The notes: generated by a model from the sequence alone, not told the origin. DNA of 64,000 nt from JANQMY01 sp965227095 (GCA_965227095.1 CBDDFL010000002.1:1178001-1242000); one strand, 5' to 3'. Positions 51,791 through 60,976 are shown, counted from the stretch's first letter. Numbers and translations: made by a program.

Positions 51791-52324
51791 CTAGTGGTGT
51801 GCCCCATGGTGCTGGTCTGCGTCGATGTCCTTGGCATCGTCATGTTTGTGATACTTCTCAATCTTGACGACAATCTCGACGGAACCCGATTTTTCAAAAT
51901 TGAGTGTGAGTGGGAATTCTTCGCCCTCAACAAGGGCGCCTTTTAGACCCATCAACATGATATGCAAACCACCGGGTTTGAAGCTTACCGTTTCACCTGG
52001 CGCCACATCGACCTTCTCTTGCTTTGCCATACGGGCCACATTGTCAACGACGGTCGTCAAGTGAATTTCCGAGCGAGCGGCATTGGGTGATGCAACGGAC
52101 AAAAGAGTGTCGCCCTCTCCATTTTGGTCGGTGATTTCCAGAAAAACGGCGCCGTTTTTCGCGACCGGTGGTGTTGGCCGTGCCATGGGATGCTTGATCA
52201 GCAGAGTGCCCAGCGTGTATTCGTGCGCGGGAACTTTGGTCGGCGTGGCGGCAATGCCGATGGCGGCAATGAGCGCGATGGCCAAAAGAGGAGCGAAAAA
52301 CCCTCGAAAATTTGCGGTACGCAT
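51791..52324 (-). CDS. PCu(A)C copper chaperone with His-rich tail
   Basis: The 177-residue periplasmic protein has a signal sequence (FFAPLLAIALIAAIGIAA) and the PCu(A)C copper site HPMARP..M..GGLHIMLMGLK. It carries copper to the CuA/CuB sites of terminal oxidases. The C-terminus ends HKHDDAKDIDADQHHGAHH, giving at least six extra His residues for metal storage or transfer. It is a single gene on the minus strand. Confidence 0.88.
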   Translation of the reverse strand: MRTANFRGFFAPLLAIALIAAIGIAATPTKVPAHEYTLGTLLIKHPMARPTPPVAKNGAVFLEITDQNGEGDTLLSVASPNAARSEIHLTTVVDNVARMAKQEKVDVAPGETVSFKPGGLHIMLMGLKGALVEGEEFPLTLNFEKSGSVEIVVKIEKYHKHDDAKDIDADQHHGAHH

Positions 52325-52567
52325 GAAAATCGTTTCCTTCCATTACTCCCCAGCGGTTCGTTACCATGATCAAAAGGTTTGGCCTATGTCGTGGAATGCC
52401 GCACCTGAGTTGTATTTTTGTTTGTCCGATTACGGAGGATAGCGCCCGGCCCAAACAAGACTTGCGGCAGGCTCCTATTTCGTAGACAAGTAAGCCCAGA
52501 ATGCGTCGAGACCAGAGCGTGGCCGTGTTGCCGAAAACATGACCCCGCTATCGAATCCCCGTTTGTT

Positions 52568-52611
52568 GCGCGATCGGACGGTTAACCGGATTCCACTTAA
52601 CCTGATCGCGC
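52568..52611 (+). promoter_or_regulatory. Strong hairpin just before the DUF3126 ribosome-binding site
   Basis: GCGCGATC (52568-52575) pairs with GATCGCGC (52604-52611) and, inside, GGTTAA (52580-52585) pairs with TTAACC (52597-52602), giving 14 base pairs. It ends 5 bases before AAGGAG (52616-52621). It may control ribosome access or mRNA life; the rest of this 303-base gap shows nothing clear. Confidence 0.5.
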
Positions 52612-52627
52612 TCTAAGGAGATACCCG

Positions 52628-52846
52628 GTGGAACAGAGTGAGTTGTTGAAGCTCCAAAAATATTTTCGGGACCTTTTTCGCTTGGATACAATTGAAGTTG
52701 TGCCACAGCCCATCAAAGACGATTCCGCGGAAGTTATGGTCGGGGAGGAATTCATCGGCGTGATCTATCGCGACGAAGAAGATGGAGAGATTTCCTACCA
52801 GTTTCAGATGGCCATTCTGGATATCGACCTGCCGACCACCAATTGA
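52628..52846 (+). CDS. DUF3126 family protein
   Basis: The 72-residue protein has the alphaproteobacterial DUF3126 pattern: LLKLQKYFRDLFRLDTIEVVPQP, DSAEVMVGEEFIGVIYRDEEDGEISYQFQMAILDIDL. The GTG start is decided by AAGGAG 6 bases upstream. Function unknown. Confidence 0.85.
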   Translation: MEQSELLKLQKYFRDLFRLDTIEVVPQPIKDDSAEVMVGEEFIGVIYRDEEDGEISYQFQMAILDIDLPTTN

Positions 52847-52873
52847 GTATCGTTTTGGCGGGGGGCTGATGCC

Positions 52874-53623
52874 CTAACGAGCGACCTCAAAACCAGCGAC
52901 CAAGTCAATCATCCCTTTATCGATATCCTTCCATCGTGGGAGGTGGGACCTCTTGAAGCGATATTTCAGCTCAATTTTGTCGCTGAAGCTCAAATCGCGT
53001 CGGCAGGTGGGGCTTGCGATGATTTCTGTCTTCTTAAAGCACCGCAAAACGATCAGCTCATCTTTCGGGCTCGTCCATACGAATAGATCTTCGTCTTTGT
53101 AGCCGCTGGCCTCATTGAATTCGTATTTTTGAAAACCGTGTGGACCGGGTTTTCCTTTTGGGTCGATCACAAGCCGCTTGTAAATCTTCTCGAAGCGCTG
53201 ACGTTCATTGAACTTGCTGGTCATTACGGCCAGATCAAAATGAATCACAGATGATTGGGCAGTGTTATCGTCAAAGGCGCTGGCATTTGACGGCGTATAG
53301 GGTGAGAAACGCGGCAACAACGCATACATTTCCACCAAATCCTGCGCGCCGCCATTTCGAACCTTGGCAAACCGCGTGAAGTTCGCGGGAATAACAAATG
53401 TCTTATCGGCAACGACCAGTTCGATCGGGCGATTCTCATCTGACGGGTCCGGCGCCGTGCCCATGATTTCAGACAAGCTTGGACTCAAATAATACGCAAG
53501 GAATAGCAGGGACAGCAGTCCGGTCACCACAATCACGACCAGCGGGATTGCCCAGCTCGGTTCTTCCGTGGCGCCGCCATCTATGTCGCCACCGTGATAG
53601 GTATCGCCGCGTTGAGGACTCAT
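52874..53623 (-). CDS. Unknown single-pass membrane protein
   Basis: The 249-residue protein has an N-terminal cytoplasmic lead of about 20 residues, one membrane helix (WAIPLVVIVVTGLLSLLFLAYYL) and a large periplasmic-type domain with VVADKTFVIPANFTRFAKVRNGG, EMYALLPRFSPYTP and late Cys residues. I do not recognise the domain. ATG 53623 (MSPQRGD) is preferred over the more upstream start because the extra residues have low family likelihood. Confidence 0.65.
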   Translation of the reverse strand: MSPQRGDTYHGGDIDGGATEEPSWAIPLVVIVVTGLLSLLFLAYYLSPSLSEIMGTAPDPSDENRPIELVVADKTFVIPANFTRFAKVRNGGAQDLVEMYALLPRFSPYTPSNASAFDDNTAQSSVIHFDLAVMTSKFNERQRFEKIYKRLVIDPKGKPGPHGFQKYEFNEASGYKDEDLFVWTSPKDELIVLRCFKKTEIIASPTCRRDLSFSDKIELKYRFKRSHLPRWKDIDKGMIDLVAGFEVAR

Positions 53624-53814
53624 GGTTACGAACTCGAGAAAACTGACAAAAGATCCGGCAAAACACCGTGCTGACGACTCAAGGATAGGGGAGGCAGGTG
53701 AATATTTCGAGACCAAACCAGTGCCCAGATCAAAGAATTTGATGATCGTGCTCACGAATGCCCATGAGGGCGCTGCAGCGAAAAGATCACCTTAGCCCGT
53801 TTTTCTGATAAAAT

Positions 53815-53827
53815 GTCACATTGTGAC
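53815..53827. promoter_or_regulatory. Small palindrome GTCACA-T-TGTGAC
   Basis: A 6+1+6 perfect palindrome lies in the A/T-rich gap (53756-53992) between two divergent membrane-protein genes. It may be a regulator site but matches no consensus I can name with confidence. Confidence 0.25.
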
Positions 53828-54025
53828 GCAGTTTTTCCAATCGAGGAAAAATTTATCTAGTTTTCAAAGGTTTAATTAAGCACAGGTCGACAAAAATTAC
53901 TGACGTTTTGTCATTTTGGGGCTTGGAAACTTTAGAGTAGTACCTATATGTTATCTTAGTACTGCGTTGCACAATTTTGCGGCGCTGCACCTTTGAGAAA
54001 TGAACAAGCGTTTTCTGGGCCAGCT

Positions 54026-54322
54026 ATGACATCGTATATAATCAATATTTCTGCTGTTTTGAGTGCGATTGCCGTCTTCTTCTTGTATGAAACCGGCGCA
54101 ATGGCGACCCACAATGCGTTTTTCCTCGCGACGGCCTTGTTCGTGTTTTACACCGCGTATCAGCTCATCCAGCGTGAGGGTATGCCTCTGTCTGATGCGG
54201 TGCGTGCCGTGATCGCCAAGCCGGAATCCTATCCGCGCCAGACGGCCTATTGGGCATACGTATTGGCCGCTGGAACAGGCCTGATTGTGGTTGGGCAAAC
54301 GCTGGTAACGTCAATCGCATAA
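54026..54322 (+). CDS. Unknown small membrane protein
   Basis: About 98 residues with three hydrophobic helices (INISAVLSAIAVFFLYETG; HNAFFLATALFVFYTAYQLI; YWAYVLAAGTGLIVVGQTLV). The start may be ATG 54026 or 11 codons earlier at 53993; neither has a good ribosome-binding site. It resembles no family I recognise. Confidence 0.6.
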   Translation: MTSYIINISAVLSAIAVFFLYETGAMATHNAFFLATALFVFYTAYQLIQREGMPLSDAVRAVIAKPESYPRQTAYWAYVLAAGTGLIVVGQTLVTSIA

Positions 54323-54353
54323 GACGTTACCAGGGCGCTTGCCGCCGATCCGG

Positions 54354-55121
54354 TTACAGAACCTTCAGCATATTGCCGACCAGTGGATGGCGAACCACAT
54401 CTGCCTTTGACAGGGTGACCACCCCTACATCGTCCAACGCGTCCAGTTTTTCCGCGATTTGAGGAAGGCCCGATAGACCGTCAAGTAAATCGGTTTGATC
54501 GGGATCCCCCGTCACCACCATGGTTGAATGCCACCCGAGCCGGGTCAAAAGCATTTTCAACTGGCCGTAGGTGCAGTTCTGGGCTTCGTCAATCACCACG
54601 AACGCATTGTTGAGGGTGCGTCCGCGCATATAAGCGACTGGCGCAATCTCAATCGTCCCGTCGGAGAGGGCGGATTTTAGCCGTTTCGCCCCTAAACGGT
54701 CGGTCAAGGCGTCGTAAAGCGGGCGCAGATAGGGGGCTAATTTGTCCTGCAGGTCACCGGGCAGATACCCCAGACTCTCACCAGCTTCGATGGCGGGGCG
54801 GGACAACACGATCCGGCCGACATCGCCTTTTTCGAAGGCTTCCACGGCCTTCGCCACCGCCAGATATGTTTTCCCGGTACCGGCTGGCCCGACCGCCAGC
54901 ACCAAAGGGTGTTTGTTCATGGCATCCAGAAGCTTTTTCTGGTTTACCCCATAGGGGCGAATGTTCTTAACGTAACGGCGATCTCTTGTTTCTTCCTGTA
55001 GCGGGTGCCACTCATCAGTGGGCGGATTGAATAGGGTCTGTAACGTATCTCCATCTGACTTAACCGAGTGATTGCGATTGTTCTTCGAACGTGCGGATTG
55101 GCGTCCAGAGCGTTTGCCCAT
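54354..55121 (-). CDS. PhoH-like ATPase
   Basis: The 255-residue PhoH/YlaK-type P-loop ATPase has Walker A GPAGTGKTYLAVAKAVEAF, GRIVLSRPAIEAGESLGYLPGD, and Walker B AFVVIDEAQNCTYGQLKMLLTRLG. It has no N-terminal KH domain, so it is shorter than the YbeZ type, and no ybeY follows. The family is tied to RNA metabolism, but the role is unclear. Confidence 0.88.
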   Translation of the reverse strand: MGKRSGRQSARSKNNRNHSVKSDGDTLQTLFNPPTDEWHPLQEETRDRRYVKNIRPYGVNQKKLLDAMNKHPLVLAVGPAGTGKTYLAVAKAVEAFEKGDVGRIVLSRPAIEAGESLGYLPGDLQDKLAPYLRPLYDALTDRLGAKRLKSALSDGTIEIAPVAYMRGRTLNNAFVVIDEAQNCTYGQLKMLLTRLGWHSTMVVTGDPDQTDLLDGLSGLPQIAEKLDALDDVGVVTLSKADVVRHPLVGNMLKVL

Positions 55122-55534
55122 TCAAAACTCCCAACTGGTGTGATGTGAAGAAGATGATCTTAAGACCGTGCACCGACAGGCGGTGCAGTGCAGGGTAACG
55201 GAGACCCGATCGGCAGCGGAAACTCCGTGTCGGCAGTAGGCTGAATAATTCAGTCCGAATCGATCCATCAAGGACTAATCTACCGTAAATCGACGCGTTG
55301 CGCCCTAATTATGAGACGGCATATCATCCGACTCACATCATGACCGTGCATGACTTTCGTGTCGGATTTTTGATGGTGGCACCAGAAAGTGTCATAGTGG
55401 ATTGAATATATTTTCTTCGCGTGCCTCAAACCGTTAACCAAGAGTTTACTCTTTATTAACGGGGTCTCGCCAATCGGCGGTAAGCGTGCGATAGTTTTAG
55501 CGACGCGCTGTAAAAAGCGGACAGGGGAAGACGC
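55122..55534. other. Divergent gap, PhoH-like / gamma-carbonic anhydrase
   Basis: The 413-base gap has no gene. The end near 55380-55470 is A/T-rich and holds the two CtrA-like motifs listed separately; the promoters of both divergent genes should lie here. Confidence 0.5.
55434..55460 (+). promoter_or_regulatory. Two overlapping CtrA-like boxes
   Basis: TTAA-N7-TTTAC (55434-55449) and TTTA-N7-TTAAC (55445-55460) each differ by one base from the CtrA site TTAA-N7-TTAAC. They lie 75-100 bases before the gamma-carbonic anhydrase start. CtrA controls cell-cycle and motility genes in alphaproteobacteria; its gene is not in the window. Confidence 0.35.
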
Positions 55535-56065
55535 ATGCCAATTTTTTCACTCGACGGTGAACACGTTCAGTTGCCTGACGGGGATCACTATTGGATTGCG
55601 CCGACCGCGTCGGTTATGGGGAAGGTCCGCCTCGAGAAAAACGCAAGTGTTTGGTTTGGCGCTGTTCTGCGCGGTGACAATGAGCTGATTACGATCGGCG
55701 AAAATTCCAATGTTCAAGACAACTCCGTCCTCCATACGGATATGGGCGCTCCCTTAACCTTGGGCAGAGGTGTCACGGTGGGGCATCAGGCCATGCTGCA
55801 TGGGTGCACTGTTGGCGACAATTCACTGATTGGAATAGGCGCCACGGTGCTCAATCACGCCACCATCGGAAAGAACTGTATTGTTGGTGCCCATGCCCTA
55901 ATTCCGGAAGGCAAGGAGATCCCCGACAATTCCCTCGTTATTGGGGCTCCCGGCCGCGTTGCCCGGGAATTGGACGCCGCTAGTGAGGACATGCTCAAGC
56001 TGTCAGCCGATAGTTACGTAAAAAACTGGCAACGGTTTAAGGCCGGCCTGGAAGTTCAGGGGTAG
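55535..56065 (+). CDS. Gamma-carbonic anhydrase family protein
   Basis: The 176-residue left-handed beta-helix protein has the zinc His residues in VLHTDMGAPLTLGRGVTVGHQAMLHGCTVGDN and the N-terminal IAPTASVMGKVRLEKNASVWFGAVLRGDN. It matches the YrdA/PaaY branch, whose carbonic anhydrase activity varies. Hexapeptide repeats run through residues 20-140. Confidence 0.9.
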   Translation: MPIFSLDGEHVQLPDGDHYWIAPTASVMGKVRLEKNASVWFGAVLRGDNELITIGENSNVQDNSVLHTDMGAPLTLGRGVTVGHQAMLHGCTVGDNSLIGIGATVLNHATIGKNCIVGAHALIPEGKEIPDNSLVIGAPGRVARELDAASEDMLKLSADSYVKNWQRFKAGLEVQG

Positions 56066-56080
56066 GGCAGCGAACAAACC

Positions 56081-57259
56081 ATGGGGACACCACGGCAATC
56101 AAAAGCACCACCGACCGCTCGCGGCGCGCCCCGAGAATATATGCTGGGCTGCATGCTATATGCGCTGGCGGTGTTTTTTTTGTGGGGTGATGTCGCCGCA
56201 GCGAAACCGTCTCAACAAAATTTGTTGGGAACCTATCGCTCTGGGGTGTTGACCAATGGTGCAAAAGCCACTCTCAAGTTAGACCGAGTAGACAATTGGG
56301 TTGTTGGTCAGCTTACGGACGAAGAAGGCCGGGTTTTCGCCTTGCGCGGAAAGGGTAATCAGAAATTTGTCGAAGGAAAGATCTTCCTCGAAAGCCGTTC
56401 CGTCAGTTTTGTGTTAGAGCGCGTCGGTGCCAGCATCTTTTTAAGTTATTCCACCTTCGACAGCCGCGGGCGCACGGCGGCTCAACGAAGTCTGTTGATG
56501 CGGAAGGTGGTGCCGGTTGCGGCCAAACCAGGCGATCCCCGAAAGCAAACGGCTGCCTTCTCGGCCTTTCTAAAAAGCTATCAGAATATGTCGGACAATG
56601 ACGTTGCAAAACGTTTGACGGCGTTCGACCCGGGGCTGCGGAGTTTGGTTCAGATTTTTGGATATTTGCACACGGATTTGTTTGCCCGTGTTTGCACTGT
56701 CGGGTCGCAGTTAAAGGTCACTCAGGAATTGGGGTGGTCCCAAAGTTTATCCTGCAAAGAGGTGTCGTCCCGATGGGATGCGACGAAGAATGCGGATCAA
56801 CGCACCGAACTGGCGAAGCGAGCACGCAAGCAGGCCTTCGCCTTGGCGGATGTGGTCGGGTGCACGGCGCGAACCTCGTTCCCGCAACCACATTCGGCGT
56901 GCGATCGTCTCGGCGTGACCCTGTCGCCGATTGCCAGCGCCTGGCAAGATGCGAGCGCGATTTTGCCGTACCAAAAAGATGCTGCCCCATCCACCGCTGT
57001 CGCCCTGGCTCTTGTGCCCCGGCTAAAGCCGGAGGTCACCGCGCAGGCGGCGCCCGTCATCCCTGTTCTCAATCCGCTTCGGGTTGCCGCTGCACGCGAC
57101 AGACAGCCCGCCCGTCCGGCAAGCCTCGGTTTTAGTAAGCTGCCGGTGACCTACCGTTCCGTTGAAATGGCAACGCTCCATGAATGGTCGCTGGCTCACG
57201 GGGATGGTCCGCACGCCCTGGCGGAAGAAGCGGTCGGCGCTGTCGATACAAATCAGTAG
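56081..57259 (+). CDS. Unknown secreted protein
   Basis: The frame encodes 392 residues; the likely start is ATG 56141 (MLGCMLYALAVFFLWGDVAAA), which begins a signal peptide. The body has a beta-rich N-terminal part (GTYRSGVLTNGAKATLKLDRVDNWVVGQL) and later Cys-containing segments (VCTVGSQLK, LSCKEVSS, VGCTARTSF, HSACDRL). No family is recognised. It starts 15 bases after the carbonic-anhydrase-like gene, so they may form one operon. Confidence 0.65.
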   Translation: MGTPRQSKAPPTARGAPREYMLGCMLYALAVFFLWGDVAAAKPSQQNLLGTYRSGVLTNGAKATLKLDRVDNWVVGQLTDEEGRVFALRGKGNQKFVEGKIFLESRSVSFVLERVGASIFLSYSTFDSRGRTAAQRSLLMRKVVPVAAKPGDPRKQTAAFSAFLKSYQNMSDNDVAKRLTAFDPGLRSLVQIFGYLHTDLFARVCTVGSQLKVTQELGWSQSLSCKEVSSRWDATKNADQRTELAKRARKQAFALADVVGCTARTSFPQPHSACDRLGVTLSPIASAWQDASAILPYQKDAAPSTAVALALVPRLKPEVTAQAAPVIPVLNPLRVAAARDRQPARPASLGFSKLPVTYRSVEMATLHEWSLAHGDGPHALAEEAVGAVDTNQ

Positions 57260-57285
57260 AAGGCGCGCGAACCTGTAAAAAACAC

Positions 57286-57320
57286 AAAAGGCCAGATCGT
57301 TCCCGACCTGGCCTTTCGTT
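57286..57320. terminator. Bidirectional terminator
   Basis: AAAAGGCCAG (57286-57295) and CTGGCCTTT (57308-57316) form a strong stem with an A-run on the left and TTTCGTTG on the right, between the converging secreted protein and the BTLCP gene. Confidence 0.75.
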
Positions 57321-57354
57321 GTATTCGAAATGGGGCGTTCCGAAACGTCCCGTC

Positions 57355-57996
57355 TTAGTAGTTGTTCAAAGCCACCGTCGTGGTTTGAGGCTCAACGCCA
57401 ATCTTGTTCCAAACCATGGGGTTTTCCGCTGATTGGCGGGCCACCCACCGGTAGGCGGTCTTGTCCCAGGCGTGGATACGGTTGGTGACATTGTCCAACA
57501 CATAGTCGCCTTGCTCCGTCACCACGATGAGCACCGCATGAAGGTTGCCTTTGGGATTGCGCGCCGTGGCCATGCGCAATGATTTTTCAGGCCATCCAGC
57601 GGCGATCAATTTCCGCCGTTTCTCCAGCGCATAATCTTCGCAATCACCTGCGCCTTTCGGATATTGCCAAACTTCCACTTGGTTGTGTTGCGCCCGATCT
57701 GTCACGGGACGGATCCGCACATTTGTTGCTGTGTTAATAGAGTTAAGTTCGATCCAGCGGTTTTCCGTCAGCCGGACGGAGCCGCGGCTGGAGCTGCTGT
57801 CGACACAATCATTGGCGTGCCGTTCGCAGAAATCGATGTAACCGCGCGGAGCTTTCGCTTGATCGCCCAATGTCATGGAGGATCCGCCCGGTGGTTGATA
57901 GCTACATGCCATCAAAAATGTCCCGACGGCCAACGCCGCCGCGGTTTTCATGAAACGTGATGTGGAAGAAATCCACCGTCCTGTAAGTGTATTCAT
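57355..57996 (-). CDS. Transglutaminase-like cysteine peptidase (BTLCP family), probable lipoprotein
   Basis: The catalytic triad is visible: Cys in KGAGDCEDYALEKRRKL, His in LHAVLIV and Asp in YVLDNVTN. These mark the bacterial transglutaminase-like cysteine peptidases (related to LapG). The N-terminus has a hydrophobic segment ending GTFLMACSYQP, a fitting lipobox, so it may be anchored in a membrane. The start is ATG 57996 or, nearer the signal, ATG 57951 (MKTAAALAV). LapG itself cleaves a biofilm adhesin under c-di-GMP control; no lapD is present here. Confidence 0.82.
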   Translation of the reverse strand: MNTLTGRWISSTSRFMKTAAALAVGTFLMACSYQPPGGSSMTLGDQAKAPRGYIDFCERHANDCVDSSSSRGSVRLTENRWIELNSINTATNVRIRPVTDRAQHNQVEVWQYPKGAGDCEDYALEKRRKLIAAGWPEKSLRMATARNPKGNLHAVLIVVTEQGDYVLDNVTNRIHAWDKTAYRWVARQSAENPMVWNKIGVEPQTTTVALNNY

Positions 57997-58164
57997 CAGA
58001 AAAACCCCAAGTCTTTCGCCTGCACTGACTGGAGTTTTTCAGGAAATAGTTCAGATCAAATAAAAAATGACAGTTATTATTTATGAATACTGTATTAGAA
58101 AGCGATTTATATTTGTTTTTTATTTAATTCAGCTTTTTATAAAATTCGATATTTGTGGCAACGG

Positions 58165-58674
58165 TCACGGAATCCGCCGCATAAACACCCGCACTGTCCC
58201 ATCGAGGCCTCCGTCGATTTCGTCTGCCCGGACGGCCGCATGGTTGGGGCCGAGCGTGCCCATCTCTACAATCTCAAAGCCCATTTTCGCGTAGTAGGGG
58301 GCGTTCCAGGGGACGTCGCGAAAAGTGGACAGGGTCACCAACGGGTACCCCCGCTGTTTTGCCCAATCACACAAAGTGTCGATCAATCGGCGTCCAATTT
58401 TCTGGCCGGCGAAATCCGGGTCAACAGATACTTCGTGAATATAGGTACAGCCATCGAGTATTTTGGCAGCAATGAAACCGGCGGGGCGATCCGCGTTATC
58501 ACACGCGACCCACAGCAATCCGTCTTCCTGAATGGCCAAATATTCCGCAGCGGAAGTGGGCTCCCCGGCGGCGATATCTTCCATGCCCACGTCGCTAAAC
58601 TTGGCACCGGCGCGGCGCTCTAATTCCGGTGCCTGCACCGCGTCTTCCGGTGTGGCCAATCGGATTCTCATCAT
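58165..58674 (-). CDS. GNAT acetyltransferase
   Basis: The 169-residue GNAT has the acetyl-CoA loop VSVDPDFAGQKIGRRLIDTLCDWA, followed by PYYAKMGFEIVEMG. ATGATG at 58671-58674 is preceded by GGAG; the frame continues upstream but without support. Substrate unknown. It is divergent from the GMC oxidoreductase. Confidence 0.87.
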   Translation of the reverse strand: MMRIRLATPEDAVQAPELERRAGAKFSDVGMEDIAAGEPTSAAEYLAIQEDGLLWVACDNADRPAGFIAAKILDGCTYIHEVSVDPDFAGQKIGRRLIDTLCDWAKQRGYPLVTLSTFRDVPWNAPYYAKMGFEIVEMGTLGPNHAAVRADEIDGGLDGTVRVFMRRIP

Positions 58675-58793
58675 CAGATTCTCCAAAAATCCATGGCGCG
58701 ACATTTTTCCGATTTCTAGTGCTTGTCAAATGCTTCCGTGCAAACCATTCTCTGGAAAACGCAAAAAATAACCCACAAAAGTTGAGGATCCAC

Positions 58794-60440
58794 GTGCAGA
58801 CTTACGACTACATCATTGTTGGCGCCGGCAGCGCCGGATGTGTTTTGGCCAACCGTCTTTCCGCAGATCCGTCGGTTCGCGTCTTGCTTCTCGAAGCAGG
58901 GGGAAAAGACAGCAGCATTCTCTATCGCATGCCCGCAGGGGTCGGCTCGCTGATCACCGGCGGCAAGGGAAATTGGTGTTACGAAACCGAGGGCCAAGAA
59001 CACCTCAATTACCGTCGTTTGTTCTGGCCACGGGGCAAAGTCCTTGGTGGATCTTCTTCGATCAACGGCATGATCTATATCCGCGGCCACGCGCGTGATT
59101 ATGATCATTGGCGCCAGCTCGGTCTTGAAGGATGGGGCTTTTCGGATGTGCTGCCCTATTTCAAAAGGTCGGAAGATTTAGAGTTTGGCGGCGACAATTT
59201 TCACGGCGAAGGCGGCCCCTTAAAAGTTTCGTCGGGCAAGTCCACAAACCCATTGTTCCGCACATTTGTTGAAGCAGGCCGGCAGGCAGGTCATCCGTTT
59301 ACGGACGACTTTAACGGCTATCAACAAGAAGGCATGGGCTTCTATCAGCTCACCATCCGTGACGGAAAACGTCAAAGCACGGCGGTGGGGTACTTACGTC
59401 CCGCCCTCGACCGGGACAATTTGACGGTGGAAGTTGACGCTTTGACCTCGCGGGTCGTCTTTGAAGGCAAAAAAGCGGTTGGCGTTGACTTCACCCAAAA
59501 GGGTGAGGCCCGCACAGTGCGGGCTGAACGAGAAGTCATTTTGTGTGGCGGCGCTGTGAATACACCTCAGACGCTATTGCTGTCCGGTGTTGGTGACGCG
59601 GAATATCTAAAACGCTTCGATATCGACGTGGTGGCGGATTTGCCGGGTGTGGGTAAAAATCTGCAAGACCACTTGGACTGCTCGATCAATTACGAATGTA
59701 CCCAGCCAATTACACTTTACAGCCAGGCCAATCCGTTCCGGGCGTTGGCAACAGGAATGCAATACGTTTTCTTCGGAAAAGGTCTGGGACAAACAAATGG
59801 TCTCGAAGCAGGTGGGTTCTTAAAAACGCGCCCCGAACTCGAAATGCCGGATATCCAGTTGCATTTCATTGCGGCCAATATGTTTGAACATGGCAAGAAG
59901 AAGATGGATCGCCACGGTTTCATGGCACATATTTGTCAATTGCGGCCTGAGAGCCGCGGCGAAATTGCCCTCAAATCCACTAACCCCAACGATCCGCCGC
60001 TTATCCAGCCAAACTATTTGGCCACGGAAAACGATCGCGTCACCTTGCGCGAAGGCGTGAAGATGGTGCGGGAGATTTTCGGTCAGGAAGCCTTCGATGC
60101 CTATCGAGGTCCTGAGATCCAACCTGGCGCACATGTCCAAAGTGACGAGAAGCTGGATGAATTCATCCGCCGCAATGCCGAAACGATTTACCATCCGGTT
60201 GGTACGGCCAAGATGGGGACGGACAAGGATGCCGTGGTCGATGCCGCGTGCAAGGTCCATGGAATAGACGGTTTGCGCGTGGTTGATGCCTCGGTCATGC
60301 CCACATTGGTCGGAGGAAATACGAATGCGCCAACGATCATGATCGCGGAGAAAGTCTCAGACATGATTCTCGGAAAACCGGCCTTGACGCCCGAAGTGGT
60401 CGAAATTGCCGAGGATAAAGTGAGCGATGCCGCTGCTTAA
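58794..60440 (+). CDS. GMC family FAD oxidoreductase, choline-dehydrogenase-like
   Basis: The 548-residue GMC oxidoreductase has the FAD site YDYIIVGAGSAGCVLANRLS, GMC signature PRGKVLGGSSSINGMIYIRG, and C-terminal ETIYHPVGTAKMG (catalytic His) and GGNTNAPTIMIAEK. It is like BetA and alcohol dehydrogenases of this family; betB is not next to it, so the substrate may be another alcohol. GTG 58794 has GAGG 7 bases upstream; the open frame goes further back but over the divergent GNAT promoter. Confidence 0.9.
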   Translation: MQTYDYIIVGAGSAGCVLANRLSADPSVRVLLLEAGGKDSSILYRMPAGVGSLITGGKGNWCYETEGQEHLNYRRLFWPRGKVLGGSSSINGMIYIRGHARDYDHWRQLGLEGWGFSDVLPYFKRSEDLEFGGDNFHGEGGPLKVSSGKSTNPLFRTFVEAGRQAGHPFTDDFNGYQQEGMGFYQLTIRDGKRQSTAVGYLRPALDRDNLTVEVDALTSRVVFEGKKAVGVDFTQKGEARTVRAEREVILCGGAVNTPQTLLLSGVGDAEYLKRFDIDVVADLPGVGKNLQDHLDCSINYECTQPITLYSQANPFRALATGMQYVFFGKGLGQTNGLEAGGFLKTRPELEMPDIQLHFIAANMFEHGKKKMDRHGFMAHICQLRPESRGEIALKSTNPNDPPLIQPNYLATENDRVTLREGVKMVREIFGQEAFDAYRGPEIQPGAHVQSDEKLDEFIRRNAETIYHPVGTAKMGTDKDAVVDAACKVHGIDGLRVVDASVMPTLVGGNTNAPTIMIAEKVSDMILGKPALTPEVVEIAEDKVSDAAA

Positions 60441-60610
60441 CCGTTGCGAAACCACAATATTCCCGAAAATGTGACCAAATCGCCCACAAATCGGACGGTT
60501 TCTCGTTCTCCGTGCTTGGAACCGTCACACATTGTCACTACCTTAACGGAAGTCACGTACCATAGTGCAGTAGTGTATGAAGGCTGCGAAACCTAGTCGG
60601 GGACGTCACC

Positions 60611-60934
60611 ATGAAAAAATTCGCGTCAATCTTTGTGCTCGCCAGTGTGCCGGTGTTTTTGGCCGGAGCCGCAGCCAATGCAAGTGCCGACTATCTCAGC
60701 GATACGCTGACTTTCGATCAATGGTGCTTGGAACGGTATGACGACGAGCGTTGTGCCGAAAAGGACGAACGTGACGTGCGTGAATACGAACGTTCCCTCA
60801 TGAACCTGGAAGCGATCGAAACAAAATACAATATCGAGCAGCGCAAAGAGCAAGAATTCCGCGACCGGTATGAAAGCCAGGACGATATTGAGCCTGCGAA
60901 TCATTTGGACACGCGATCCCCGTTGCACCGCTAG
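60611..60934 (+). CDS. Unknown small secreted protein
   Basis: The 107-residue protein has a clear signal peptide (MKKFASIFVLASVPVFLAGAAANASA), then a highly charged, helical mature part with two Cys (FDQWCLERYDDERCAEKDERDVREYERSLMNLE). It may form a coiled coil. No family recognised. Confidence 0.65.
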   Translation: MKKFASIFVLASVPVFLAGAAANASADYLSDTLTFDQWCLERYDDERCAEKDERDVREYERSLMNLEAIETKYNIEQRKEQEFRDRYESQDDIEPANHLDTRSPLHR

Positions 60935-60976
60935 GTAGTCTCGCGGTTTGACCTGAGGGCTGCGTGGTGCGCGCGG

